Shown here in pieces: positions 25,255 through 33,909 of a stretch of DNA of 64,000 bases; position 1 is the first letter of the stretch, and each line of letters begins with the position of its first letter. Source of the stretch: Tenacibaculum caenipelagi (GTDB taxonomy: Bacteria; Bacteroidota; Bacteroidia; Flavobacteriales; Flavobacteriaceae). The stretch spans positions 1 to 64,000 of the forward strand of contig NZ_SNYH01000004.1 of NCBI RefSeq assembly GCF_004363005.1. The letters are read 5' to 3'. The position numbers and the translations under genes were made by a program. The notes beneath the pieces are model-generated. The model saw only the letters and a program-made list of their open reading frames with translations, did no database searches and was not told where the DNA came from.

Positions 25255-28200
25255 ATGAAAAGTAATTTACAGCATATACATATTCTTAGTTATACCACAA
25301 TAAGCGGTACGCAATTCGATACAATTCCGTTGAGTTACCAAGTTTTCGGAAAAACATTGGGTACCGCTCCTGTGGTACTTATTAACCATGCACTAACAGG
25401 AAACAGCAATGTTGCGGGAACTAATGGTTGGTGGCAAGATTTAATAGGAGATAACAAGGTTATAGACACTAAAGAATATACCATTTTGTGCTTTAACATA
25501 CCAGGAAATGGGTATGACGATTTTTTAATTGATGATTATAAAAGTTTTGAAGCACGCGATGTTGCCAACATCTTTTTGCAAGGATTAAAGCAGTTGCAAA
25601 TAGACAAGTTATTTGCTTTGATAGGAGGTTCTTTAGGGGGAGGGATCGCATGGGAAATGGCTGTGTTGAATCCGAAAATTACCGAGCATTTAATTCCTGT
25701 AGCAACCGATTGGAAATCGACCGATTGGTTAATAGCGAATTGTCAAATACAAGAGCAATTTTTAATCAATTCTAGCAATCCTGTACACGATGCACGCATG
25801 CATGCAATGTTGTGTTACAGAACACCAGAGTCGTTTAAAAAACGTTTTCAGCGTTCAAAAAATGAAGAATCCACGCTTTTCAATGTAGAAAGTTGGTTGT
25901 TACATCATGGAAAAAAGTTACAAGAACGCTATCAATTAGCTTCTTACAAATTGATGAATCAATTATTAAAAACCATCGATGTAACAAAAGGAAGAGAAGG
26001 ACTGGATGTATTGGAAACAATCGAAGCAGATATCCATATTGTTGGCGTAGATTCAGATTTGTTTTTTACTGCGGAAGAAAACAGAGAAACACACAAACAA
26101 CTGGCATCTGCTCATGCGAATGTAACCTATAATGAAATTAATTCAGATTATGGGCATGATGCTTTCTTAATAGAATACAAGCAATTAGAAAAAATTATTG
26201 AACCGATATTCAATCAAAAAACAACAAATAAAAGAATGAAAATTTTAAAGTTTGGCGGAAAATCTTTGTCGAATGAAGGGATACAAAATGTAGTATCTAT
26301 CATAGAACAGAAAATTAATGAAGGAGAAAAAATAGCAGTGGTAGTATCTGCAAGAGGAAATGCCACAGATGAATTAGAAGAACTCTTAGAAAGAGCCGCT
26401 AAAAATGAAGCTTTTAAAGAACAATTAGAAGCGTTTCGATATGAGCAAACTAAATTAACTCCGTTGGTAGATTTTTCTACAGAATTTAATCGCTTAGAAA
26501 AGTTGTTTGAAGGGGTGAGTTTGTTAGGAGATTATAGTCAAAAGATAAAGGATGAAGTACTAGCACAGGGAGAGTTATTGTCTATAAAAACGGTAACCGA
26601 TTTATTACAACAAAAAGGAATCGATGCCCTTGCAACGGATTCAAGAGCGTTGTTAAAAACAGATGAAACAGTAGGAAAAGGACAATCGATAGTTGAGGTA
26701 TCTAAAGAAAATGTGTTGAACCATTTTAAACAGTATAACGAAACAACAGTGAATGTGGTAGCTGGGTTTATAGCATCGAATTTAAAAAACGAAACCACTA
26801 CTCTGGGTAGAAACGGAAGTAATTACACAGCATCGTTGTTAGCGAACTATTTAGATGCTGAGGAGTTGCAAAACTACACACATGTAGATGGAATCTTCAC
26901 TGCCAATCCTGATTTGGTTGCTGATGCTAAAAAGATAGAAGAACTATCATTTTCTGAAGCGAATGAATTGGCAAATTTCGGAGCGAACATTTTACATGCT
27001 AAAACAATTATTCCGTTGTTAGAGAAGAACATTAATCTTCGAATTTTAAATACTTTCAATCCTAATGACAATGGTACGTTAATTACTGCAAAATCAACCT
27101 TAAAAGGAATCAAATCCTTATCGGTTTTAGACAAGGTTGCTTTAATCAATTTTGAAGGAAGAGGTTTGTTAGGTAAAGTAGGAGTAGATGCGCGTATTTT
27201 TAAAGCATTGAGCAATCACGGAATTAGTGTAAGTATCATTTCACAAGGCTCTTCAGAAAGAGGTATTGGTTTGGTGGTTGATAAATCGAATGCTGCAGCA
27301 GCTGTAAAAGCCTTAGAACAAGAGTTTGAAAATGATATGCAAACGAAAGATGTCAATCAGATTTCGATTCAAGAAGAAGTATCGGTAATTTCAATTATAG
27401 GTCAAGACTTAAGTGAGTTTCACCACCCATACAACGCTTTAATTAAGAACCAAATAGTTCCATTATTGTTTAACAATACGATTACAGGTAAAAATGTAAG
27501 CTTGGTAGTGAAGAAAGAGCAATTACACAAGGCGTTGAATGTGATTCATGGTCAAGTATTTGGAGTCGCTAAAAAGATTAACATCGCTGTTTTTGGTAAA
27601 GGTTTAGTGGGAGGAACCTTGATAGAGCAAATTTTAGAGAATTCAAAATCGATTTTAGAAAGGCGAAAAATTCAACTGAATATTTTTGCCATCGCTAACT
27701 CTAAAAAAGTACTCTTAACTAAAAATGGAGTCGATACTGACTGGTCGAAGGAGCTAGAGAAAAATGAAGAAAATCAGGATATAGTTAACAGTGTAATCAA
27801 CTATGCGAAAGAACATCACTTAGAGAATTTAATCGCAGTAGACAATACAGCTAGCTTAGATTTTATAGAGAATTACATTCCGTTAGTCGATGCTGGTTTC
27901 GATTTAGTTTCTTCTAACAAAATAGCCAATACAGTTTCGTATGATTTTTATAAAAAACTGCGCACAACCTTAGATAAAAATAAGAAGAGTTATTTGTACG
28001 AAACTAATGTAGGAGCAGGTTTACCATTGATAGATACTATTAAATTATTACACGATTCAGGAGAGAATATTACAAGAATCAGAGGGGTATTCTCAGGGTC
28101 ATTAAGCTATTTGTTTAATAAGTTTTCTGCGGAAGATGTACCGTTTTCATTGGTGTTGCAAGAAGCAATTGATAAAGGGTTTACAGAACCAGATCCTCGT

Positions 28201-28653
28201 GAAGATTTATGTGGAAATGATGTTGCCAGAAAACTATTGATTTTAGCTCGTGAGTTGGATTTAGAAAATGAATTTGAAGATATTCAGATAGAAAACTTGA
28301 TTCCAGAGGAGTTTAGAGAAATATCTTCAGAAGAGTTTCTATCAAACTTAGAAAAACTAAATGCTACGTTTCAACAACAAAAAGAATCACAAGAAGAAAA
28401 TCATGTATTACGATACATTGGTGATTTGCATGGTGATTTACAGCAGTCGAAAGGAGAATTGGATGTAAAATTAGTATCTGTACCAGAGAATTCACCCTTA
28501 GGAAGTTTAAAAGGTTCAGATGCCATTTTTGAAATTTATACAGAATCTTACGGAGAACAACCTATAGTTATTCAAGGAGCAGGAGCAGGATCAAAAGTTA
28601 CTGCAAGAGGTGTATTTGGAGATATTTTACGATTAGCAAAGAATAATAACTAA
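25255..28653 (+). CDS. Trifunctional MetX-like acyltransferase / aspartokinase / homoserine dehydrogenase
   Basis: 1132 residues in one uninterrupted frame. Residues 1-327 are an alpha/beta-hydrolase homoserine O-acetyltransferase: oxyanion and nucleophile segment IGGSLGGGIAWEM, acid GVDSDLFF, base YGHDAFL. Residues 328 to about 770 are aspartokinase with ACT regulatory repeats, starting at KILKFGGKSLSN. From about 773 is homoserine dehydrogenase, with the NAD(P) site INIAVFGKGLVGG and later SSNKIANT and GAGLPLIDTIK. It supplies O-acylhomoserine to MetY and MetZ on either side. An ATG at 26236, exactly at the aspartokinase start, could give a second shorter product. ThrA-type enzymes are normally about 820 residues without the MetX part. 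Confidence 0.9.
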   Translation: MKSNLQHIHILSYTTISGTQFDTIPLSYQVFGKTLGTAPVVLINHALTGNSNVAGTNGWWQDLIGDNKVIDTKEYTILCFNIPGNGYDDFLIDDYKSFEARDVANIFLQGLKQLQIDKLFALIGGSLGGGIAWEMAVLNPKITEHLIPVATDWKSTDWLIANCQIQEQFLINSSNPVHDARMHAMLCYRTPESFKKRFQRSKNEESTLFNVESWLLHHGKKLQERYQLASYKLMNQLLKTIDVTKGREGLDVLETIEADIHIVGVDSDLFFTAEENRETHKQLASAHANVTYNEINSDYGHDAFLIEYKQLEKIIEPIFNQKTTNKRMKILKFGGKSLSNEGIQNVVSIIEQKINEGEKIAVVVSARGNATDELEELLERAAKNEAFKEQLEAFRYEQTKLTPLVDFSTEFNRLEKLFEGVSLLGDYSQKIKDEVLAQGELLSIKTVTDLLQQKGIDALATDSRALLKTDETVGKGQSIVEVSKENVLNHFKQYNETTVNVVAGFIASNLKNETTTLGRNGSNYTASLLANYLDAEELQNYTHVDGIFTANPDLVADAKKIEELSFSEANELANFGANILHAKTIIPLLEKNINLRILNTFNPNDNGTLITAKSTLKGIKSLSVLDKVALINFEGRGLLGKVGVDARIFKALSNHGISVSIISQGSSERGIGLVVDKSNAAAAVKALEQEFENDMQTKDVNQISIQEEVSVISIIGQDLSEFHHPYNALIKNQIVPLLFNNTITGKNVSLVVKKEQLHKALNVIHGQVFGVAKKINIAVFGKGLVGGTLIEQILENSKSILERRKIQLNIFAIANSKKVLLTKNGVDTDWSKELEKNEENQDIVNSVINYAKEHHLENLIAVDNTASLDFIENYIPLVDAGFDLVSSNKIANTVSYDFYKKLRTTLDKNKKSYLYETNVGAGLPLIDTIKLLHDSGENITRIRGVFSGSLSYLFNKFSAEDVPFSLVLQEAIDKGFTEPDPREDLCGNDVARKLLILARELDLENEFEDIQIENLIPEEFREISSEEFLSNLEKLNATFQQQKESQEENHVLRYIGDLHGDLQQSKGELDVKLVSVPENSPLGSLKGSDAIFEIYTESYGEQPIVIQGAGAGSKVTARGVFGDILRLAKNNN

Positions 28654-28713
28654 AGGGATAGGGGAAACAAGAATAGCTTAATAACGAAACGGTCTAACAT
28701 CTAAAAAAATAAC

Positions 28714-29880
28714 ATGAGTCAATACTTTGAAACACAAGCCATACGAACGCAAACAGAACGTTCACAATTTTCAGAACATTCAACACCATTGTACTTAACA
28801 TCAAGTTTTGTGTTTGATGATGCTGAAGATATGCGAGCATCTTTTGCAGAAGAAAAGGAGAAGAATTTATACAGTAGATTCTCAAACCCGAATACCACAG
28901 AATTTATCAATAAAATAGTAACAATGGAAGGAGCAGAAGCAGGGTATGCTTTTGCAACAGGTATGGCAGCAGTGTTTTCAACTTTTGGAGCTTTGTTAAA
29001 TGCGGGAGATCATATAGTGTCGTGTCGTTCTGTTTTTGGATCAACCCATACCTTATTTACAAAGTATTTACCTAAATGGAATATAGAAACGAGTTACTTT
29101 AAAATTAATGAAGTAGATAGGATTGAAAGCTTGATTCAGCCGAATACAAAAATATTGTATGCAGAAACTCCAACCAATCCAGCAGTTGATATTTTAGATT
29201 TAGAGTTGTTAGGAAACATTGCAAAGAAGCACAATTTACTATTGGTGATAGATAATTGCTTTGCAACACCTTATTTACAGAATCCAATTAAATTTGGAGC
29301 AGATTTGGTAATTCACTCAGCAACAAAGTTAATAGATGGTCAAGGTCGTGTTTTAGGAGGTGTTACAGTGGGAAAAGAAGAGCTGATAAGAGAAATTTAT
29401 CTGTTTTCAAGAAATACAGGTCCATCAATGTCACCATTCAATGCTTGGGTGTTGTCTAAGAGTTTAGAAACCTTGTCCATACGAGTAGAAAAGCATTGTG
29501 AAAATGCGTTGAAAGTAGCGCAGTTTTTAGAAGAACATCCAAAAGTGAATTTGGTAAAATATCCTTTTTTAACATCGCATCCACAGTATGAGATTGCGAA
29601 AAAACAAATGCGATTAGGTGGAAACATTGTCGCTTTTGAAGTAAAAGGAGGTATCGAATCTGGTCGTAAATTTTTGAACAATATAAAAATGTGCTCATTA
29701 TCAGCAAATTTAGGAGACACACGAACAATTGTAACACATCCAGCATCTACAACTCACAGTAAACTAAGTGAAGAAGATCGATTAGAAGTAGGAATTACAG
29801 ATGGCTTGGTACGATGTTCGGTAGGGTTAGAAAATGTAGAAGATGTAATTAACGATTTAAATCAAGCATTAAATAATTAG
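28714..29880 (+). CDS. metZ: O-succinylhomoserine (or O-acetylhomoserine) sulfhydrylase
   Basis: 388 residues, PLP Cys/Met family. The PLP lysine is in IHSATKLIDGQGRVLGG. RFSNPNTTEFINKIVTMEGAE, TPTNPAVDILD and the C-terminal HPASTTHSKLSEEDR with GLVRCSVGLEN are typical of MetZ. It makes homocysteine from an acylated homoserine and sulfide. It is a paralogue of MetY two genes upstream. The substrate ester cannot be decided from sequence, and cystathionine gamma-synthase activity is possible. It ends 23 bp before the Rrf2 regulator. Confidence 0.88.
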   Translation: MSQYFETQAIRTQTERSQFSEHSTPLYLTSSFVFDDAEDMRASFAEEKEKNLYSRFSNPNTTEFINKIVTMEGAEAGYAFATGMAAVFSTFGALLNAGDHIVSCRSVFGSTHTLFTKYLPKWNIETSYFKINEVDRIESLIQPNTKILYAETPTNPAVDILDLELLGNIAKKHNLLLVIDNCFATPYLQNPIKFGADLVIHSATKLIDGQGRVLGGVTVGKEELIREIYLFSRNTGPSMSPFNAWVLSKSLETLSIRVEKHCENALKVAQFLEEHPKVNLVKYPFLTSHPQYEIAKKQMRLGGNIVAFEVKGGIESGRKFLNNIKMCSLSANLGDTRTIVTHPASTTHSKLSEEDRLEVGITDGLVRCSVGLENVEDVINDLNQALNN

Positions 29881-29885
29881 GAAGT

Positions 29886-29910
29886 AAAGCATATATTTGT
29901 AATATGCTTT
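29886..29910 (+). promoter_or_regulatory. Inverted repeat and -7 box overlapping the rrf2 start
   Basis: A perfect 9-bp inverted repeat, AAAGCATAT (29886-29894) and ATATGCTTT (29902-29910), spans the ATG at 29904. Within it TATATTTG (29892-29899) is a consensus -7 box, which would put transcription start at or very near the A of the start codon. No clear -33 TTTG is seen. This could be an autoregulatory operator or an mRNA hairpin hiding the start. Confidence 0.55.
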
Positions 29911-30311
29911 CTAAGAAAACAAAATACGGAATTAAGGCACTTACTTTTATTGCTAGGCAAGAAAAGGGTACCATGGTACAAATAGCCACTATATCTGAAA
30001 GTGAAAATATTTCACATAAATTTTTAGAAAGTATATTACTTACCTTACGCAAATCAGGAATTTTAGGAGCTAAAAAAGGTAAAGGTGGTGGCTATTATTT
30101 GCTAAAACCCTCTCACGAAATTAAAATGACTGATGTTATTAGAACACTAGAAGGCCCCATAGCAATGGTACCATGTGTTAGTTTGAATTATTATGAGAAA
30201 TGTGATGACTGTCCAGATGAGGATGCCTGTTCAGTACACAAACTAATGATTCAAGTAAGAGATAATACGCTACAAGTACTTCGTAACAATACACTTGCAG
30301 ATTTAGTGTAG
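29904..30311 (+). CDS. Rrf2-family transcriptional regulator
   Basis: 135 residues. The N-terminal winged helix-turn-helix (KTKYGIKALTFIARQ, KFLESILLTLRKSGILGAKKG) is typical of Rrf2. The C-terminal region has a cysteine group CVSLNYYEKCDDCPDEDAC where IscR and relatives bind an iron-sulfur cluster. Five cysteines are present, so cluster binding is plausible but unproven. It sits between the methionine genes and the sulfate-assimilation operon. By analogy with CymR (also Rrf2) it is a candidate regulator of sulfur metabolism, possibly acting on the palindromic site at 30395. Confidence 0.88.
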   Translation: MLSKKTKYGIKALTFIARQEKGTMVQIATISESENISHKFLESILLTLRKSGILGAKKGKGGGYYLLKPSHEIKMTDVIRTLEGPIAMVPCVSLNYYEKCDDCPDEDACSVHKLMIQVRDNTLQVLRNNTLADLV

Positions 30312-30353
30312 TATTAACAAATTGTAAAATTCAAATATTTTTTTGATTTCTCC

Positions 30354-30412
30354 TTGGAGAATTAAAATGCATATGTATATTTGTCGACTTAAAACCTAGT
30401 ATTCCGATAGGG
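30354..30412 (+). promoter_or_regulatory. Promoter and candidate operator of the sulfate-assimilation operon
   Basis: TTGG (30354-30357) and a perfect TATATTTG (30376-30383), with 19 bases between the TTG and the -7 box, form a good Bacteroidota promoter with start near 30388. Immediately downstream, CCTA-N9-TAGG (30395-30411) within CCTAGTATTCCGATAGGG forms a dyad well placed to block transcription. It may be the target of the Rrf2 regulator just upstream; that link is inference. Confidence 0.6.
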
Positions 30413-30427
30413 TAAAGGTATTTTAAA

Positions 30428-30682
30428 ATGATTGCAGAACAAATAGTAGAAAATAAAACGAATTATAGAGACGATAAACTATCTGAAAAACCAGTAAGAA
30501 GCGTAGTAAAATCAATAAGTTGGAGAGTAGTTGGAACCATAGACACTATATTAATTTCATGGATAGTCACAGGTCAAATAAAAACAGCTTTTTCAATAGG
30601 AGCTATAGAGTTGATTACTAAAATGCTACTGTATTTTTTTCATGAGAGAGTTTGGAACAGTATAAAATGGGGCAAAAAATGA
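30428..30682 (+). CDS. DUF2061 small membrane protein
   Basis: 84 residues with two hydrophobic helices and the DUF2061 pattern SVVKSISWRVVGTIDTILIS, ending HERVWNSIKWGKK. Function unknown. The family is commonly found beside sulfate-assimilation genes, and here its TGA stop overlaps the cysH ATG (ATGA), so it is translationally coupled. A role in sulfate or sulfite handling at the membrane is possible but there is no direct evidence. Confidence 0.85.
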   Translation: MIAEQIVENKTNYRDDKLSEKPVRSVVKSISWRVVGTIDTILISWIVTGQIKTAFSIGAIELITKMLLYFFHERVWNSIKWGKK

Positions 30683-31302
30683 GTATAGAAATTATGAATT
30701 TAGAATCGATAAACGCAGAGTTAAAAAATAAATCTCCTAAAGAGATTATTGTTTGGGCATTGTTACAAGCTAATAAGGCGGTTGTAACCACAAATTTTCG
30801 ACCTTATGAAGGAGCCATTTTACACGCTGTATCGTCAGTTAAAAAGAATATAGAAGTTATTTGGTGTGATACTGGTTATAATACACCACAAACCTATAAA
30901 CATGCAGAAGAGTTAATCGATAAATTAGGTTTAAATATTCAACTATATGTGCCTAAACAAACAGTAGCACATAGAAACATCACTTTAGGGTTACCAACAA
31001 TAGATGATCCTAAACATGCTGAGTTCACTGAACAGGTAAAATTGGAGCCTTTTAAAAGAGCAATGAGAGAGCATGAGCCAGGTGTTTGGTTTACAAACTT
31101 AAGAAAAGGACAAACTGCTTTTAGAGATAGTATTGATATCGTTTCAAAAAGTAAAGATGGTGTGTTAAAAGTAAGTCCGTTTTACCATTGGTCAGACGAA
31201 GAGCTAGATGCCTATTTACAAGAACATCAATTACCAAACGAGTTTAAATACTTTGATCCTACTAAGGTAGAAAATAACAGAGAATGTGGTTTACATATTT
31301 AA
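30679..31302 (+). CDS. cysH: Phosphoadenylyl- or adenylyl-sulfate reductase
   Basis: 207 residues from the ATG at 30679 that overlaps the previous stop. PAPS-reductase family: nucleotide loop TTNFRPYEGAIL, WFTNLRKGQTAFR, and the C-terminal redox cysteine in ECGLHI. The CC...CxxC set that binds a [4Fe-4S] cluster in most bacterial APS reductases is absent, which points to PAPS as substrate. However, no APS kinase (cysC) is seen in the cluster and CysN has no kinase extension, so the true substrate is open. It produces sulfite from activated sulfate. Confidence 0.88.
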   Translation: MSIEIMNLESINAELKNKSPKEIIVWALLQANKAVVTTNFRPYEGAILHAVSSVKKNIEVIWCDTGYNTPQTYKHAEELIDKLGLNIQLYVPKQTVAHRNITLGLPTIDDPKHAEFTEQVKLEPFKRAMREHEPGVWFTNLRKGQTAFRDSIDIVSKSKDGVLKVSPFYHWSDEELDAYLQEHQLPNEFKYFDPTKVENNRECGLHI

Positions 31303-31313
31303 AGAACATGATT

Positions 31314-32219
31314 ATGAATACAGAAGTTATACAAGTAGGAGCTTTAGAAAGTGAAGCCATATATATATTAAGAGAAGTAGTCGCACAATTTGAAAAACCA
31401 GTGCTATTGTTTTCTGGGGGAAAAGACAGTATTACACTGGTGCGACTAGCTCAAAAAGCTTTTTATCCAGCTAAAATTCCATTTCCATTATTGCATATTG
31501 ATACTGGGCATAATTTTCCTGAAACTATTGAATTCAGAGATCGCTTAGTAGAAGAATTAGGAGTTGATTTAATTGTTCGTCAAGTACAAGATAACATTGA
31601 TGCTGGTAAAGTAAAAGAAGAAACAGGAAAGTACGCGAGCCGAAACATGTTACAAACCGAAACGTTATTAGATGCCATTGAAGAATTTGGTTTCGATGCA
31701 TGTATCGGTGGAGCGCGTAGAGATGAAGAAAAGGCGAGAGCCAAAGAACGTATTTTTTCAGTACGAGATGATTTCGGTCAATGGGATGAAAAAAACCAAC
31801 GCCCAGAATTATTTGACATGTTGAACGGAAGAATAGATTTAGGTCAAAATGTACGTGTTTTTCCAATTTCTAACTGGACAGAATTAGATGTTTGGTCGTA
31901 TATACAACAAGAGCAAATTGAAATTCCATCTATTTATTTCGCACATAAAAGAGCCACTTTTGTTAGAGACGGACTCATTTGGTCTGCAAATGACGAAGTA
32001 GTGTATAGAGAAGATGAAGAAGAAGTACGAGAACGTATGGTGAGATTCAGAACAGTAGGCGATATGAGTTGTACAGCTGCAGTATTATCTGATGCCATAG
32101 ATATTGATACCGTAGTAGATGAAATTAGAGAGTCTACCATATCAGAAAGAGGAGCTAGGATTGATGACAAACGATCTGAAGCAGCGATGGAAAAACGCAA
32201 ACAACAAGGATATTTTTAA
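31314..32219 (+). CDS. cysD: Sulfate adenylyltransferase small subunit
   Basis: 301 residues from the ATG at 31314 (MNTEVIQVGALESEAIYILRE); alternatives at 31308 and 31284 add a few residues. The PP-loop LFSGGKDSITL near residue 40, HIDTGHNFPE and GGARRDEEKARAKERIFS are diagnostic of CysD, and the C-terminus (EKRKQQGYF) is canonical. With CysN it forms APS from ATP and sulfate. Length equals the usual ~302. Confidence 0.95.
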   Translation: MNTEVIQVGALESEAIYILREVVAQFEKPVLLFSGGKDSITLVRLAQKAFYPAKIPFPLLHIDTGHNFPETIEFRDRLVEELGVDLIVRQVQDNIDAGKVKEETGKYASRNMLQTETLLDAIEEFGFDACIGGARRDEEKARAKERIFSVRDDFGQWDEKNQRPELFDMLNGRIDLGQNVRVFPISNWTELDVWSYIQQEQIEIPSIYFAHKRATFVRDGLIWSANDEVVYREDEEEVRERMVRFRTVGDMSCTAAVLSDAIDIDTVVDEIRESTISERGARIDDKRSEAAMEKRKQQGYF

Positions 32220-32258
32220 AAAGGCTACAAACAATAAGCCTTAAAAAAAGCATAAAAT

Positions 32259-33506
32259 ATGAACGTAGTAAAAATAGCAACAGCAGGAAGTGTAGATGAT
32301 GGAAAGAGTACACTAATAGGACGCATTTTATACGATACAAAGTCATTAACTCAAGATAAACTAAAAGCTATAGAAGAAAAAAGTAAACAACGTGGATTTG
32401 ATTACTTAGATTTTTCTTTGGCGACAGATGGTTTGGTAGCTGAACGAGAACAAGGAATAACCATTGATGTAGCTCATATTTATTTTTCGACTCCAAAAAC
32501 GAGTTTTATCATAGCCGATACTCCTGGTCATATAGAGTATACCAGAAATATGGTTACAGGAGCATCTAACTCGCAAGCTTCTATCATATTGGTAGATGCA
32601 AGAAACGGTGTAGTAGAACAAACCTATCGCCATTTCTTTATCAATAATTTGTTGAGAGTGAAAGATGTAGTGGTGGCAGTGAATAAAATGGATTTGGTAG
32701 ATTTTTCAGAAGAAAAATTTAACCAGATTAAAGGTGAAATAGAGTATTTATCACAAAAAAGTGCCTATAAAAATCAAAACATCACGTTTATACCACTTTC
32801 AGCATTGAAAGGAGATAATGTAGTGACACCTTCAGAAAATACACCTTGGTATAAAGGAGATACCTTATTAAATCATCTTGAAAACTTGGAGACTGAAGAT
32901 ATTCAAGAAGTATCAAAAGTACGTTTTCCTGTGCAAACAGTTATTCGACCTAAAACAGACGAGTATCATGATTTTAGAGGATATGCAGGGAAATTATACG
33001 GAGGAGATTTAGCAGTTGGTGATGCTGTAACTGTATTACCATCAGCAACAAAATCTACGATAAAAAGCATTCAGTTTTTTGATAAAGAATATGCAAGAGC
33101 TAAACGAGGTAGCTCAATAAGCATCACTTTAGAAGATGATGTAAATGTGAGCAGAGGAGATATGTTGGTAAAAGAAGGAGAAGAACCATCTGTCGTAAAG
33201 CAATTAGAGGCTACGATTTGTTGGATGGATAAAACTCCACTGCAAGCTTCAGAAAAATATTATATCAAACATGGAGTAAATGATGTACAAGCGAAGATAA
33301 CAGAGTTAAAAACAATCGTTCGTACCGATTTTTCTGGAGTAGAAGAAGCTCCAACTAAATTATCATTAAATGAAATTGGTGAAGTCAGTTTAAAAGTAAG
33401 CAAGCCTTTGTTTGTTGATTCGTATGAAGAAAATAAGGCAAACGGAGCATTTATCATTATCAACCCCAAAACGAACAATACGTCAGGAGTTGGTTTTATC
33501 AAGTAA
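32259..33506 (+). CDS. cysN: Sulfate adenylyltransferase GTPase subunit
   Basis: 415 residues with G-box motifs SVDDGKSTLIGR, DTPGHIEYTRNM and NKMDL, as in elongation-factor-like GTPases, and CysN-specific EREQGITIDVAHIYF. GTP hydrolysis drives APS formation by CysD. The protein ends after the beta-barrel domains, with no fused APS kinase. It is shorter than E. coli CysN (475), which I believe is usual for Bacteroidota. Preceded by cysD (39 bp) and followed by a ferredoxin gene (15 bp). Confidence 0.94.
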   Translation: MNVVKIATAGSVDDGKSTLIGRILYDTKSLTQDKLKAIEEKSKQRGFDYLDFSLATDGLVAEREQGITIDVAHIYFSTPKTSFIIADTPGHIEYTRNMVTGASNSQASIILVDARNGVVEQTYRHFFINNLLRVKDVVVAVNKMDLVDFSEEKFNQIKGEIEYLSQKSAYKNQNITFIPLSALKGDNVVTPSENTPWYKGDTLLNHLENLETEDIQEVSKVRFPVQTVIRPKTDEYHDFRGYAGKLYGGDLAVGDAVTVLPSATKSTIKSIQFFDKEYARAKRGSSISITLEDDVNVSRGDMLVKEGEEPSVVKQLEATICWMDKTPLQASEKYYIKHGVNDVQAKITELKTIVRTDFSGVEEAPTKLSLNEIGEVSLKVSKPLFVDSYEENKANGAFIIINPKTNNTSGVGFIK

Positions 33507-33521
33507 TAAAATTTAAAAGTT

Positions 33522-33872
33522 ATGGCAATAATCATTACAGATGAGTGTATCAACTGTGGAGCATGCGAACCAGAATGCCCAAACACAGCCATTTACGAAG
33601 GAGCAAGTGACTGGAAATATAGCGAAGGAACTTCATTACAAGGAAATGTAACCTTATTGGATGGAACTTCTGTAAATGCAGATGAAGAGAATGCACCAGT
33701 ATCAGATGAGTATTATTTTATAGTACCTGATAAATGTACCGAGTGTAAAGGGTTTCATGAAGAACCCCAATGTGCGGCAGTATGTCCGGTAGATTGTTGC
33801 GTGCCAGATGATGCACATGTAGAAACCGAAGAACAATTGTTAGCAAAGCAAAAGTTCTTACATAACGAATAA
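33522..33872 (+). CDS. 4Fe-4S dicluster ferredoxin
   Basis: 116 residues. Two cysteine clusters: [12 protein letters not shown] near the N-terminus and [22 protein letters not shown] near residue 70, the longer second spacing seen in YfhL/FdxA-type ferredoxins. Between them is an insert without cysteines. Likely an electron carrier for the sulfite reductase encoded 37 bp downstream. No export signal. Confidence 0.88.
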   Translation: MAIIITDECINCGACEPECPNTAIYEGASDWKYSEGTSLQGNVTLLDGTSVNADEENAPVSDEYYFIVPDKCTECKGFHEEPQCAAVCPVDCCVPDDAHVETEEQLLAKQKFLHNE

Positions 33873-33909
33873 CAACGCTTTTATAAGCAAACAATTATTA
33901 AAAAACCAC

